From RBG-16-66-20 sp049651845 (lineage in GTDB: Bacteria > Pseudomonadota > Gammaproteobacteria > Burkholderiales > SG8-39): 47,450 bases of DNA. Of this stretch, positions 1-8,971 are shown piece after piece. Under the pieces are notes generated by a model. It was given only the letters and a program-made list of their open reading frames with translations. It ran no database searches and had not been told where the DNA came from. The position numbers were made by a program, and so were the translations under genes. The first letter of the stretch is position 1. The number at the start of each line of letters is the position of its first letter. Where the stretch lies: assembly GCA_049651845.1 (NCBI GenBank), contig JBASCW010000060.1, positions 1 through 47,450 on the forward strand. Reading direction: 5' to 3'.

Positions 1-43
1 CCCGGCGCTTCACCGCGGCCTCCACTTTGTTGTTGGTCTTCAT
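1..43 (-). CDS. 5' end of an unidentified gene, cut by the left edge
   Basis: An ATG on the minus strand opens a reading frame that runs off the window. Only 14 residues are visible (MKTNNKVEAAVKRR). They are basic and polar and too few to assign a family. The strong 22-bp dyad at 58-79, just upstream of the start, suggests a gene controlled by a dimeric regulator, perhaps its own product. A start such as this would suit a TetR-like repressor, but that is a guess. Confidence 0.4.
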   Translation of the reverse strand, partial: MKTNNKVEAAVKRR

Positions 44-57
44 GTCCAAACCCCGAT

Positions 58-79
58 GTTATGCCGACATCGGAATAAC
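58..79. promoter_or_regulatory. 22-bp dyad, candidate operator
   Basis: The outer arms GTTAT (58-62) and ATAAC (75-79) enclose inner arms CCGA (64-67) and TCGG (70-73). Nine of eleven base pairs of the dyad match. A second, overlapping repeat pairs CCGATGT (53-59) with ACATCGG (67-73). The site lies 15 bp upstream of the minus-strand start at 43, where an operator or activator site would sit. The regulator is unknown. Confidence 0.45.
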
Positions 80-487
80 GCATGAAGTTGGATTCGGTTG
101 TCATGAGGTTACGTAATTCTCAATAGGCGTTCCGAGCCTGGTCTTGGGAATGACCGCTATCGGCCAGGAGCCGACATTCGCGGACCCCACTGAATCACCT
201 CCGCGCAGTGGTGGCGACCGCGCGATTCGTCCTGGCGTGACGGCGCGCAATGGCGCTTATGTCGTCCCGCGCGCCGCTATTGGTAACAAACAAAACGCTT
301 GCAGGAACCGGGTCGACTCCGAAGCCAATGGCCGCGCGTTCAATTCACGCCGGCGCGCCAAGCAGGGCTCGAACAATGCTCGGCGCGAAATAGGCGGTGA
401 GTGACAAATTGATTTGGCGAGCAAACGACGATGGTCATTTCGGCAGGATCGTGCTGACCGCCTGACCGCGAGCGCGCTGCCCGGATC
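80..487. other. Intergenic stretch without a convincing gene
   Basis: Short open frames exist on both strands here, but none has a good ribosome binding site, a recognisable motif or codon use like the neighbouring genes. No tRNA fold, long repeat or terminator with a T-run was seen. The right part is downstream of the glutathione S-transferase and probably holds its 3' untranslated region. Confidence 0.4.
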
Positions 488-1228
488 TCAGGCGGGCGCG
501 TGGTGGCCGCCTTCGGAGCCCGCAGGCGGCATCGCGCCGGCATAGGCAGGGCGCGAAGTCATGCGCGCGTACCAGTCGTTCACCCGGGGGCGCGCCGCGA
601 CCAGGCCGAACAGGTCGACGCGCACGAGGCGCTGCACGAAGGGCGCGATGTCGATATCGGCAAGGCTGTACTCGTCGCCGGCGAGCCAGGGCGCAGCCTG
701 CAGCGCGCGATCCATGCGCTCGACCATCTCGGTCAGGCGCGCGATGGACGGCTTCAAGTCGTCTGCCGAAATGCCGTCGGTCGCCGCCTTGCGCCAGCGC
801 GCGCGCACGCGCGCCTCGGGTATGCGCTCGATCGCGGCGAGCACTTCTGTGCGCGGCATGCGCTGCAGCTCCGGCTGGATGTTCTTGACGAAAGACGGGA
901 GCTTCACCGCTTCGGTCGCCACTTCGTCCGCGTACTTCGTCCACAGGCGCATGCGCGCGCGGGCATAGGCGCCCTCCGGACAGAGGCGCGGCTGCGGATA
1001 GGCGTCCTCGAGGTACTCGTTGATGATGCGCGACTCGGTGAGCACGTGGCCGCCGTCGACCAGCAGCGGGACCAGCCCCGCAGGATTGAGCGCGAGAAAT
1101 TCGGGCTTCAACTGATCGAAGCGCCGCAGGTTGAGGTGGTGGCCGTTCCACACCAGCCCCTTCTCGGTGAGGCAGATGCGCACCTTCTGGCTGCAGGTCG
1201 AGTGGGTGCTGTGATAGAGCTCGATCAC
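488..1228 (-). CDS. Glutathione S-transferase family protein
   Basis: This 246-residue protein has an N-terminal thioredoxin-like domain (about residues 1-80) that opens with the strand IELYHS. The motif LNPAGLVPLLVDGG contains the cis-proline loop, and LTESRIINEYLED is the glutathione gamma-glutamyl contact with the ES pair. An all-helical C-terminal domain follows, with the SLADIDIAPF motif typical of the GST N-capping box. Members conjugate glutathione to electrophiles or act as lyases in the cytoplasm; the substrate cannot be told. The start is taken as GTG at 1228 because that is where the homologous strand begins and no ATG fits. The gene lies 11 bp after the Bug receptor gene and is probably co-transcribed with it. 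The C-terminal domain is slightly long for a GST. Confidence 0.85.
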   Translation of the reverse strand: MIELYHSTHSTCSQKVRICLTEKGLVWNGHHLNLRRFDQLKPEFLALNPAGLVPLLVDGGHVLTESRIINEYLEDAYPQPRLCPEGAYARARMRLWTKYADEVATEAVKLPSFVKNIQPELQRMPRTEVLAAIERIPEARVRARWRKAATDGISADDLKPSIARLTEMVERMDRALQAAPWLAGDEYSLADIDIAPFVQRLVRVDLFGLVAARPRVNDWYARMTSRPAYAGAMPPAGSEGGHHAPA

Positions 1229-1239
1229 GGCATGGCGCG

Positions 1240-2217
1240 CTAGTCGACGCGCGCGCCGGTCCTGCGCACCAACTCGCCCCATTTCTTGATGTCGGAGCGC
1301 AGGAACGCCGCGAATTCCCCGGGCGTGCTGGTCATGGGCTCGATGCCTTGGCGCCGCAGCTGTTCCCCGACGTCGGGCAGGCGCATGGCGGCGACGAGTT
1401 CCTGATTCAGTTTGGCGATGATTTCGGCGGGCGTTCCGGCGGGCGCCACGACGCCGAACCACACGTCCGCCTTGAACTCCGGCACGCCCGCTTCCGCGAC
1501 CGTAGGCAGATCGGGCATGGCCTGCGCCCGGGTTGCGGTCGCGACCGCAAGCACGCGCAGCTTGCCGCTGGCGATCTGCGGCCGGACGGTCGCCATCTGC
1601 GCGAACGAGGTCTGCACCTGTCCCGTGACGAGCGCCGTGACCACCGCCGCCGTGCCCTTGTACGGAACATGGACGATGTCGACTCCCGCCATGTGCTTGA
1701 ACAGCTCCATGCCGAGGTGGGCGACGGTGCCGTTGCCGCCGGAAGCGTAGCTGAGCTGGCCGGGATGCGCCTTCGCATGGGCGATCAGTTCCTTCACGTT
1801 GTTGACCGCAAGCGAGGAATGAACGGATAGGACCATGGGCGCGGACACGAGCAGGGTGACCGGCGCGAAGCTCTTCTCGGCGTCGTAGGGCAGCTTCCCG
1901 CGCAGGCTCTCGTTGATCGCCAGGTCCGGCGCCACCATCAAAATGCTGTAGCCGTCGGGCGCCGCCTTGGCCACCACGTCCGTGCCGATGACGCTGCCGC
2001 CCCCGCCGCGATTTTCCACGATCACCGGCTGCCCCCATTTCTCGGTGAGCTTCTGCGCGATGATGCGGGCCAGCAGATCCGTCACCGAGCCAGGCGGGTA
2101 GGGGGCGACGAAGCGGATCGGCTTCGTGGGATATGGATCGGCGCTGGCGGGGTTGCCGATGCCTGCGAGGGCAAACACGGCCACTGCCAGTAGCGCGCCG
2201 CGCAAGATGAGCTTCAC
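1240..2217 (-). CDS. Bug/TctC-type tripartite tricarboxylate receptor
   Basis: A 325-residue periplasmic solute-binding protein. Residues 1-29 form a signal peptide (basic start, hydrophobic LLAVAVFALAG core, cleavage near ASA). The mature protein starts with the family signature YPTKPIRFVAPYPPG, followed by SVTDLLARIIAQKL, the binding-cleft loop GNGTVAHLGMELF and the HVPYKG motif. Members bind organic acids or amides for TTT uptake systems. No TctA or TctB membrane gene is near, which is common for the large Bug family of Burkholderiales. The GTG at 2217 is chosen because a GGGGAG ribosome binding site stands six bases ahead and it gives a proper signal peptide; longer forms would spoil it. 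The ligand is unknown. Confidence 0.9.
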   Translation of the reverse strand: MKLILRGALLAVAVFALAGIGNPASADPYPTKPIRFVAPYPPGSVTDLLARIIAQKLTEKWGQPVIVENRGGGGSVIGTDVVAKAAPDGYSILMVAPDLAINESLRGKLPYDAEKSFAPVTLLVSAPMVLSVHSSLAVNNVKELIAHAKAHPGQLSYASGGNGTVAHLGMELFKHMAGVDIVHVPYKGTAAVVTALVTGQVQTSFAQMATVRPQIASGKLRVLAVATATRAQAMPDLPTVAEAGVPEFKADVWFGVVAPAGTPAEIIAKLNQELVAAMRLPDVGEQLRRQGIEPMTSTPGEFAAFLRSDIKKWGELVRRTGARVD

Positions 2218-2454
2218 CTTTTTCTCCCCCTGGAAACGAACTCTTTGAATTGTATCGTGGACGACGCTCGGTGGTGCCGACTCGATCCTGCCGAAACGGT
2301 ATTCGCACGGCATCGAGCGCGATCAAGCGCTCATTCGGCAAACCGATCCTGAGCGGCAGCGCCTGTAATGCGGTCTGGGGACGCCCGGGCCGGCTTGTCA
2401 GGGTGCGGTAGCCAGTGGCTTGGAGCGCCGCCATCGCGCATCGCGTGATCGCCT

Positions 2455-2637
2455 TGAATCGCCCCGGGTTTCCCGGAGAGTTCCGTGTGCGAGTCACGCC
2501 ACCATGGCGTGGCACTCGTTGCGCCGACAATACGCGCGCTCGAATTCGACCGGCGGGATTTCGCCGATGGGCTCACGCAGCCCGCCGCCGCACCGGTGGC
2601 GAGATCCCGCCAACCAGATCCGTGAAACCTGCTCCAT
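2455..2637 (-). mobile_element. IS3-family transposase scrap with terminal repeat
   Basis: A minus-strand frame (2637-2494, 47 codons) ends in LREPIGEIPPVEFERAYCRR, which matches the extreme C-terminus of IS3-family OrfB (consensus LLEPIGNIPPAEFE). Just beyond its stop, 2455-2482 reads on the plus strand TGAATCGCCCCGGGTTTCCC, resembling the terminal inverted repeat of this group. The frame opens with a fine AGGAGG ribosome binding site and MEQVSRI, which resembles the start of IS21-type IstA rather than IS3. The piece may therefore be a fusion of two element ends. It is decayed and not mobile. The flanks (2218-2454 and 2638-2769) show nothing else convincing. Confidence 0.6.
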
Positions 2638-2769
2638 ACCAACACCTCCTCATCTGGCAAGATTGGAAGGTGTTGCGGCGATCGGTTGAGCCCGCCGTCG
2701 AAAGCCGTCATTGGAATTCAAACGGCACGACCTCATCTCACACTGCCTCTTAAGCCATCGGCGATTGAA

Positions 2770-5526
2770 TCAAGTGCTTGGGTTTGTTGCAGCAAGCTTG
2801 TCGAGCTGCGGCCGCAACTTGGCGAGCGTGGCCTCGAAGCCCGCCAGACGCGCGCGCTCCTGCTCCACTACCTGCGCCGGAGCGCGGTCGACGAATGCGG
2901 CGTTCGACAGTTTCGCTTTTGCCTTGGCGATCTCGCCGTCCAAGCGCGCAATCTCTTTCTGCAGGCGCAGCTTCTCCTCGGCCGGATCGACTTCGATATA
3001 GGGCATGAGCCGGACAGAGCCGACCACGGCGATCGGGAAATCGGCGCTCGGCAGTTCCTGATTGCGCAATTCGGAAACCCTCAGCAGGCTGGTCGAGGCG
3101 ATCGCGGTCGAGACCGAGATCTTCCCGGCCATGTAGAACACGATCTTGTCCTTGGGCGGGATCTTCATCTCGCTGCGCAGGTTGCGGCCGGCGTTGATGA
3201 TCGCCTTTGCCTCTTCGATTTCCTTTTCCGCCGCTTCGTCGATCTTTTCAGGCTGGCTCCTGGGGTAGGGCGCGAGCATGATGGTCTCGCCGGACTTGCC
3301 GGCGAGGCCCTTGATGTCCTGCCACAGCGCTTCGGTGATGAACGGGATGACCGGGTGCGCCAGGCGCAATGCCGCCTCCAGAACGCGTACCAGCGTGCGG
3401 CGCGTGGCGCGCTGCTGCGCGTCGTTGCCTTTCGCGAGCTGCTCCTTGGCGATCTCCAGGTACCAGTCGCAGTACTCGTCCCAGACGAAGCGGTAGATCG
3501 CGCCGGCGACGTTGTCGAAGCGATAGTCGGCGAAGCCAGCTGCGGCTTCCGCCTCGGTCCTCTGCAGCGTGCTGATGATCCAGCGGTCCCACGCAGAGAG
3601 CTCGACGGGCCTGGACTCGTCCAGCCCGCAGTCCTTACCCTCCGTGTTCATGAGCACGAAGCGCGCCGCGTTCCAGAGCTTGTTGCAGAAGTTGCGGTAG
3701 CCCTCGCAGCGGCCGAGGTCGAAGTTGAGCGTGCGCGAGAAGTTGGCGAGCGAGGCGAAGGTGAAGCGCAGCGCGTCGGCGCCGAAGGCGGGGATGCCGT
3801 TCGGGAAATGGTTCCTGACGTACTTCTCCGCCTTCTTGCGGTGCTCCGGGAGCAGCAGCCCGGTGGTGGATTTCTTCACCAGGGACTCGAAATCGATGCC
3901 GTCGATGAGATCGAGCGGGTCGAGCGTGTTGCCCTTGGACTTCGACATCTTGTGGCCCTCGGCGTCGCGCACGATGGCATTGATGTAGACGTGGCGGAAC
4001 GGCACCTGGCCCGTGAAGTGCAGGCTGGCCATGATCATGCGCGCGACCCAGAAGAAGATGATGTCGAAGCCGGTGACCAGCACCGAGGAGGGCAGGTAGC
4101 GCTTGAGTTCCGCGGTCTGCTCGGGCCAGCCGAGCGAGGAGAACGGCACCAGCTGCGACGAGAACCAGGTGTCGAGCACGTCCGGATCGCGCGTCAGCGG
4201 GGTTTTGGGTTTGTATTTCTCAAGAATTTCTTGTTCAGAACGGCCTACAAAAACGTTGCCTTCTGCGTCGTACCAGGCCGGGATCTGGTGGCCCCACCAG
4301 AGCTGGCGCGAGATGCACCAGTCCTGGATGTTCTCCAGCCAGTGGTTGTAGGTCGAGGTCCAGTGCTCGGGGAAGAACTTCACCTCGCCCTTGGCGACCG
4401 CCTCCAGCCCCGCCTTCGCCATGCGGTCCATCTTCACGAACCACTGGTCGGTGAGCATCGGCTCGACGATCACGCCGGTGCGGCCGGAGCGGGGGACGCG
4501 AAGCTGGTAGGGCTTTTCCGAGACCAGAAGAGCCGCCTTCTGCAGATCCGCGAGAATCTGCTTCCTGGCGGCAAAGCGGTCCAGGCCGTCGTAGGCGGTG
4601 CCGCCGGTGACTTTCGCCTCGAGCGTGAGGATCGGGATCATCGGCAGCTTCTGCCGCTGCGCGACCGCGTAGTCGTTGAAGTCGTGCGCCGGCGTGATCT
4701 TCACGCAGCCGGTGCCGAAGGCCTTGTCCACATACGAATCGGAAATTATTCTTATCTTTCGATTCGTCAAAGGCAGCGAAACTTCCCTGCCAACGAGCCC
4801 CTGGTATCTTTCATCGTCGGGATTCACCGCGACGGCGACGTCGCCCAGCATGGTCTCGGGCCGCGTCGTCGCCACGGTGACGCTGAAGCCGTCGCCCGGA
4901 TACTCGATCTCCCAGATCTTGCCGTTCTCCTCCTCGGTCTCGACCTCGAGGTCGGACACGGCGGTGCCGAGCGTCGGGTCCCAGTTGACGAGGCGCTTGC
5001 CGCGGTAGATGAGGCCTTGCTCGTGCAGGCGCACGAAGACCTCCGCCACGGCGCGCGACATCTTCGCGTCCATCGTGAAGTAGCCGGCCTTCTGCCCTTC
5101 GGTGTCGGCGAAGGTCCAGTTGGCCGAGGCGCCCAGGCGGCGCATCTGGCGGGTGATGGTGTCGCCCGACTGCTGCTTCCACTCCCGGACGCGCCTGACG
5201 AACGCCTCGCGGCCGAGGTCATGCCGGGTCCTGCCTTCCTCTTGCAGCTGGCGCTCGACCACGATCTGCGTGGCGATGCCGGCGTGGTCGGTGCCCGCGA
5301 CCCAGTTGGCGTCGTGCCCGAGCATGCGGTGGTAGCGGATCAGCGCGTCCATCAGCGTCTGCTGGAACGCGTGGCCCATGTGCAGCGTGCCTGTGACGTT
5401 GGGTGGCGGCAGCTGGATGCAATACGCTTCGCCGCTCCCCTTTGCCGCGAACCATCCCGCGCTCTCCCACCGCGCATACCAGCGCGTCTCGACCGCTTTC
5501 GGATCGAAGCTCTTGTCCAGCGCCAT
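2770..5526 (-). CDS. valS: Valyl-tRNA synthetase
   Basis: A class I aminoacyl-tRNA synthetase that charges tRNA-Val in the cytoplasm. The 918-residue length is usual. The Rossmann catalytic domain carries the HIGH-type signature HMGH at residues 49-52 and KMSKS at 526-530. The editing (CP1) domain lies between, and the zinc-finger-free anticodon-binding helical domain follows. The last 65 or so residues form the tRNA-binding coiled coil (EEKLRLQKEIARLDGEIAKA). The ATG at 5526 is followed by the expected KSFDPKAVETRWY N-terminus. It is the last gene of a minus-strand run pepA-holC-small ORF-valS and starts one base after the upstream stop. No truncation is seen. Confidence 0.98.
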   Translation of the reverse strand: MALDKSFDPKAVETRWYARWESAGWFAAKGSGEAYCIQLPPPNVTGTLHMGHAFQQTLMDALIRYHRMLGHDANWVAGTDHAGIATQIVVERQLQEEGRTRHDLGREAFVRRVREWKQQSGDTITRQMRRLGASANWTFADTEGQKAGYFTMDAKMSRAVAEVFVRLHEQGLIYRGKRLVNWDPTLGTAVSDLEVETEEENGKIWEIEYPGDGFSVTVATTRPETMLGDVAVAVNPDDERYQGLVGREVSLPLTNRKIRIISDSYVDKAFGTGCVKITPAHDFNDYAVAQRQKLPMIPILTLEAKVTGGTAYDGLDRFAARKQILADLQKAALLVSEKPYQLRVPRSGRTGVIVEPMLTDQWFVKMDRMAKAGLEAVAKGEVKFFPEHWTSTYNHWLENIQDWCISRQLWWGHQIPAWYDAEGNVFVGRSEQEILEKYKPKTPLTRDPDVLDTWFSSQLVPFSSLGWPEQTAELKRYLPSSVLVTGFDIIFFWVARMIMASLHFTGQVPFRHVYINAIVRDAEGHKMSKSKGNTLDPLDLIDGIDFESLVKKSTTGLLLPEHRKKAEKYVRNHFPNGIPAFGADALRFTFASLANFSRTLNFDLGRCEGYRNFCNKLWNAARFVLMNTEGKDCGLDESRPVELSAWDRWIISTLQRTEAEAAAGFADYRFDNVAGAIYRFVWDEYCDWYLEIAKEQLAKGNDAQQRATRRTLVRVLEAALRLAHPVIPFITEALWQDIKGLAGKSGETIMLAPYPRSQPEKIDEAAEKEIEEAKAIINAGRNLRSEMKIPPKDKIVFYMAGKISVSTAIASTSLLRVSELRNQELPSADFPIAVVGSVRLMPYIEVDPAEEKLRLQKEIARLDGEIAKAKAKLSNAAFVDRAPAQVVEQERARLAGFEATLAKLRPQLDKLAATNPST

Positions 5527-5527
5527 G

Positions 5528-5884
5528 CTACTTCTTGTCCGCTTCGGCCTTGCGCGCCGCGAGCGCGTGCTCGACGGCCTCGCGCACCGAGCGCCGCAGC
5601 TGCTTTTCCAGCTCCGTGCGCAGGCTCGCGATCTGCTTGTTGAGCTCGGGAATCAGGCGCACCACCAGAACTCGCTCGATGTCGGCGGCGAGCGCCTCGT
5701 CGCGCGCCGCGGCCGCGGCGGCCGCCGCGGCGTCGTGCTCGACCACCTCGGTGAGCAGCGGCACTTCCTCGACCGCGCGCAGCGACTCCTCCTGCGCGCG
5801 CTTCATGAGCGCGTCGACGCGCGCGATCAGCTGGTTGGGGCCGCGCTCCTCGTCGCCGCTCTTGTCGCCGCCCTTCTCGTTCAC
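5528..5884 (-). CDS. Small charged protein between holC and valS (DUF2486-like)
   Basis: A 118-residue protein of unknown function with no signal peptide. It has a polar N-terminus, then an alanine run (nine residues, about 53-61), then an amphipathic helical half with alternating Arg, Lys, Glu and Leu that could form a coiled coil. The GTG start overlaps the holC stop (GTGA), and its own stop lies one base before valS, so it is translationally tied to both. Burkholderiales genomes carry an uncharacterised protein at this place (DUF2486 family); this assignment comes from position and composition, not a motif. A role around replication or translation is possible but unproven. Confidence 0.7.
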   Translation of the reverse strand: MNEKGGDKSGDEERGPNQLIARVDALMKRAQEESLRAVEEVPLLTEVVEHDAAAAAAAAARDEALAADIERVLVVRLIPELNKQIASLRTELEKQLRRSVREAVEHALAARKAEADKK

Positions 5885-6312
5885 GCGGCGCCCTTGGCGA
5901 GGTCGTGGTTGCGGATCTCGTAGCCGCGGTCGCGGTAGAACTTGAAGCGCGCGCGCCCGGACTGGCGCTCGGCGTCGTCCTGCGAGACCACCTCGAGCAG
6001 CCGCTCGTGGCGCTCGAAGAACGGCGGGCAATCGGCCGCCAGGTTGAGCAGCACCTCGCAGGCATGCACGGGCGCTTCCCCGTCCGAAGTGATGAGCACC
6101 GGCGTCTCGGCGGCGAGCGCGTCGTGCGCAGCGCAGTGGGGGATGAAGGACACCGCCTGCGCGGTCCACAGCAGCCGGTCGATCCGCTGCGCAACCTCGG
6201 CCTGCGGCGCGTAGATGAGCACGCGCTTCTTCTGTTGCAGCGCCTTGCCCGCGAGCCGGCAGGCGACCTCGAGCCGGTCGCCGGCGTTGAAGTAGAAGTC
6301 GATCGAGGTCAT
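5881..6312 (-). CDS. holC: DNA polymerase III chi subunit
   Basis: HolC links the clamp loader (through psi) to single-stranded DNA-binding protein. The 143-residue product is of normal length and shows the family core: TSIDFYFNAGDRLEVACRLA at the start, KKRVLIYAP, IDRLLWTA, SFIPHC and PVLITSDGEA. The ATG at 6312 comes 26 bp after the pepA stop, and the 3' end overlaps the next gene by four bases. Association with pepA and valS is the classic proteobacterial order. Confidence 0.93.
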   Translation of the reverse strand: MTSIDFYFNAGDRLEVACRLAGKALQQKKRVLIYAPQAEVAQRIDRLLWTAQAVSFIPHCAAHDALAAETPVLITSDGEAPVHACEVLLNLAADCPPFFERHERLLEVVSQDDAERQSGRARFKFYRDRGYEIRNHDLAKGAA

Positions 6313-6338
6313 GGCCGTGCCGGACGCCGCGCGCCGGG

Positions 6339-7844
6339 TTACTTGCGGCCCGCCCTGCGCAGCGCGAGCCGCACCAGCAGCGGCACCGGGCGGCCCGTCG
6401 AGCCCTTCTCTCGCCCGCTCTTCCAGGCGGTGCCCGCAACGTCCAGGTGCGCCCACTTGAGCTTCTTGGTGAAGCGCGCGAGGTAGCAGGCCGCCGTGAC
6501 GCTGCCCGCAGGGCGGCCGCCGATGTTGGCCATGTCGGCGAAGTTCGAGCGCAGCTGCTCCTGGTAGTCCTCCCAGAGGGGCATCTGCCAGACGCGGTCC
6601 CAGGCGTCGTCGCCCGCGGCGATGATCTGGTCGGCGAGCTTCTGGTCGTTGGCGAACAGGCCCGAGGCGACGTGGCCGAGCGCGATCACGCAGGCGCCGG
6701 TGAGCGTGGCGATGTCCACCACCGCCTCCGGCGCGAAGCGCTCGCTGTAGGTGAGCGCGTCGCACAGGATCAGCCGGCCCTCGGCGTCGGTGTTGAGGAT
6801 CTCGACGGTCTGCCCCGAGAGCGTGGTGACGATGTCGCCGGGGCGCGTCGCCGCGCCGCCCGGCATGTTCTCGCAGGTCGGGATCAGTCCGACCACGTTG
6901 ACCGGCGCGCGCATGCCGGCGAGCGCCCGCATCGCGCCCAGCACGCTGCCCGCGCCGGACATGTCGAACTTCATCTCGTCCATCTCGGCGCCGGGCTTGA
7001 GCGAGATGCCGCCGGTGTCGAAGGTGATGCCCTTGCCGACGAGGGCGAGATGCGGCGCTCGCGGCTTCTTCCCTTTCGCCGCGCCGTTGTAGCGCAGCAC
7101 GATGAGCTTGGGCGGCTGGCGCGAGCCGGCCGTCACCGCGAGCAGCGCGCCCATGCCCAGGCGCTCCATGTCGCGCCGCTCGAGCACCTCGACGCCGAGG
7201 CCGTGCTGCTTGGCGAGCTTGCGCGCCTCGTCGGCGAGGTAGGAGGGCGTGCAGACGTTGGGCGGCAGGTTGCCGAGCGTGCGCGCCAGGTCGGCGCCAT
7301 CCGCGGTGGCGACGGCTTCCTTGAGCGCCGCCTGCGCCTGCAGCGTGACCGGCGCGCCGGCGACCGCCAGCGCGAGCGCGCCGAGCGCGGGCGCCGGCGG
7401 CTTCTTCTGCGTCTTCATCTGGTCGAAGCGGTAGAACACCTCGCGCACGCCGAGCACGGTGTTGCGCACCGCCCAGGGCAGGCCGCGCCCGCCGACGGCG
7501 AGGTCGGCGATCGGCAGCACCGCTTCCTTCGCGCCCAGGCCCTTGAGCGCCGTGGCCAGGCCGCGCACCGCATCGCGGAAAGCCGTCACGTCGTATTTGG
7601 CGCGCTCACCGAGCCGCAGCAGCAGGATGCGCTCGGCCGGCAGGCCCGCGATGCCGTGCAGCAGGAGCGTCGAGCCGGCCTTCTCCGCGAGATCGCCGCC
7701 GGCAAGCAGGCGGCGCAGCGCGCCCCTGGCGAGCTTGTCGGCCGCGAGCGCGCCGCGCGCGAGCGCGTCGCCGGCATGCACGGCAAGCACCAGGCAGGCG
7801 GTCCTGGCCTTCTCGGGCGACTGCGCCCGTATGCTAAATTGCAC
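6339..7844 (-). CDS. pepA: Leucyl aminopeptidase (M17)
   Basis: A cytosolic zinc/manganese aminopeptidase that removes N-terminal leucine and other residues. In some bacteria it also binds DNA, as in XerCD recombination and carAB control. The 501 residues comprise an N-terminal macro-like domain and a C-terminal catalytic domain with VGKGITFDTGGISLKPG (lysine and aspartate metal ligands) and the family signature NTDAEGRL at 351-358. The start is GTG at 7844, with GGAGAAATCAA as the ribosome binding site. It is divergent from lptF with only about 50 bp between, so promoters for both must lie there or inside the gene starts. Confidence 0.97.
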   Translation of the reverse strand: MQFSIRAQSPEKARTACLVLAVHAGDALARGALAADKLARGALRRLLAGGDLAEKAGSTLLLHGIAGLPAERILLLRLGERAKYDVTAFRDAVRGLATALKGLGAKEAVLPIADLAVGGRGLPWAVRNTVLGVREVFYRFDQMKTQKKPPAPALGALALAVAGAPVTLQAQAALKEAVATADGADLARTLGNLPPNVCTPSYLADEARKLAKQHGLGVEVLERRDMERLGMGALLAVTAGSRQPPKLIVLRYNGAAKGKKPRAPHLALVGKGITFDTGGISLKPGAEMDEMKFDMSGAGSVLGAMRALAGMRAPVNVVGLIPTCENMPGGAATRPGDIVTTLSGQTVEILNTDAEGRLILCDALTYSERFAPEAVVDIATLTGACVIALGHVASGLFANDQKLADQIIAAGDDAWDRVWQMPLWEDYQEQLRSNFADMANIGGRPAGSVTAACYLARFTKKLKWAHLDVAGTAWKSGREKGSTGRPVPLLVRLALRRAGRK

Positions 7845-7894
7845 TTGATTTCTCCAATGAGAATCGCGTCCGCAAGCGTCGCCGCAAGTATCGC

Positions 7895-8971
7895 ATGATC
7901 TTCATCCGTACGCTGCTGCGCGAATTCGCCAATCTGGCCACCGCGGTGTTTCTCACGCTGTTCCTGATCGCGATCACCACGCGCCTGATCCGCCTGCTCG
8001 GGCACGCGGCGGGCGGCAAGATTCCGTCGGACGCGGTGGTGGCGTTTCTCGGCTTCTCGGCGCTCGGCGTGCTGCCGGTGCTGCTGTCGCTCACGCTGTT
8101 CATCACCGTGCTGCTCGCGCTGAACCGCGCCTGGCGCGATTCCGAGATGGTGATCTGGTTCAGCTCGGGCCTGTCGCTCGCCGCGTGGCTGCGCCCGGTG
8201 CTGATCTTCGCCGCGCCGCTGGTGCTGGTCATCGCGGCGCTGTCGCTGGTGATCGCGCCGTGGTCGGTGCAGATGGCCGAGCAGTACCGCTCGCGACTGG
8301 ATTCGCGCGACGACATCTCGCGCGTGGAGGCCGGCAGCTTCGGTGAGTCGCGCAGCCGCGAGCGCGTGTTCTTCGTCGAGTCGGTCGCCGGCGACAAGGC
8401 CTCGGTGCAGAACGTGTTCGTCAACTCGGTGCAGCACCGCCGCACCGGCGTGATGATGAGCGAGCGCGGCTTCACCGAGTACGCGCCCAACGGCGACCGC
8501 TTCCTCGTGATGCTCTCGGGCCGGCGCTACGAGGGCGTGCCCGGCGATGCCGACTTCAGCCTCGTCGAGTACGATCGCTACGCGATGCGCATCCAGGCCA
8601 AGGAGGGCGACGAGCCCGAGGCGACGCACAAGAGCCTGTCGACGCTCGGGCTCATCGAGAACCCGACGCGCAACAACCTGGGCGAGCTGCTCTGGCGCAT
8701 CGGCATCCCGCTGTCGGCGCTGATCCTGGCGCTGCTCGCGGTGCCGCTTTCCTTCGTCAACCCGCGCGCCGGGCGCTCGGTGAACCTGCTGTTCGCACTG
8801 CTCACCTACATGGTGTATTCGAACCTGCTGTCGGTCAGCCAGGCGCGCGTGGCGCAGGGCAAGCTCGCGTTCTCCACGGGCTGGTGGCTGGTGCACGCGG
8901 TGATGTTCCTCGTGCTGCTGGCGCTGTTCGCGCAGCGCCTCGCGCCGTACTGGCGCTTCCGGCGCCGATGA
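7895..8971 (+). CDS. lptF: LPS export permease LptF
   Basis: LptF pairs with LptG to form the inner-membrane part of the LptB2FG ABC transporter, which extracts lipopolysaccharide and passes it to LptC, LptA and LptDE. The 358-residue protein has three N-terminal membrane helices (about residues 10-120), a periplasmic beta-jellyroll domain (about 130-250) and three C-terminal helices. The coupling-helix region near LNRAWRDSEMVIWFSSGLS is typical of the family. It overlaps lptG by four bases (ATGA). lptB is not here, as is usual in betaproteobacteria. Confidence 0.95.
   Translation: MIFIRTLLREFANLATAVFLTLFLIAITTRLIRLLGHAAGGKIPSDAVVAFLGFSALGVLPVLLSLTLFITVLLALNRAWRDSEMVIWFSSGLSLAAWLRPVLIFAAPLVLVIAALSLVIAPWSVQMAEQYRSRLDSRDDISRVEAGSFGESRSRERVFFVESVAGDKASVQNVFVNSVQHRRTGVMMSERGFTEYAPNGDRFLVMLSGRRYEGVPGDADFSLVEYDRYAMRIQAKEGDEPEATHKSLSTLGLIENPTRNNLGELLWRIGIPLSALILALLAVPLSFVNPRAGRSVNLLFALLTYMVYSNLLSVSQARVAQGKLAFSTGWWLVHAVMFLVLLALFAQRLAPYWRFRRR

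Noticed and set aside
144..404. 86-codon plus-strand ORF near the left edge
   Set aside because: No ribosome binding site, no motif, low-complexity polar composition; probably chance in GC-rich DNA.
488..2530. 680-codon minus-strand frame joining the GST to upstream sequence
   Set aside because: The upstream 430 codons are out of frame with the Bug receptor, which is certain; only the part from GTG 1228 is the GST.
2686..5643. 985-codon ORF on the strand opposite valS
   Set aside because: Antisense shadow of valS; the encoded protein is arginine- and histidine-rich with no family match, and valS is certain.
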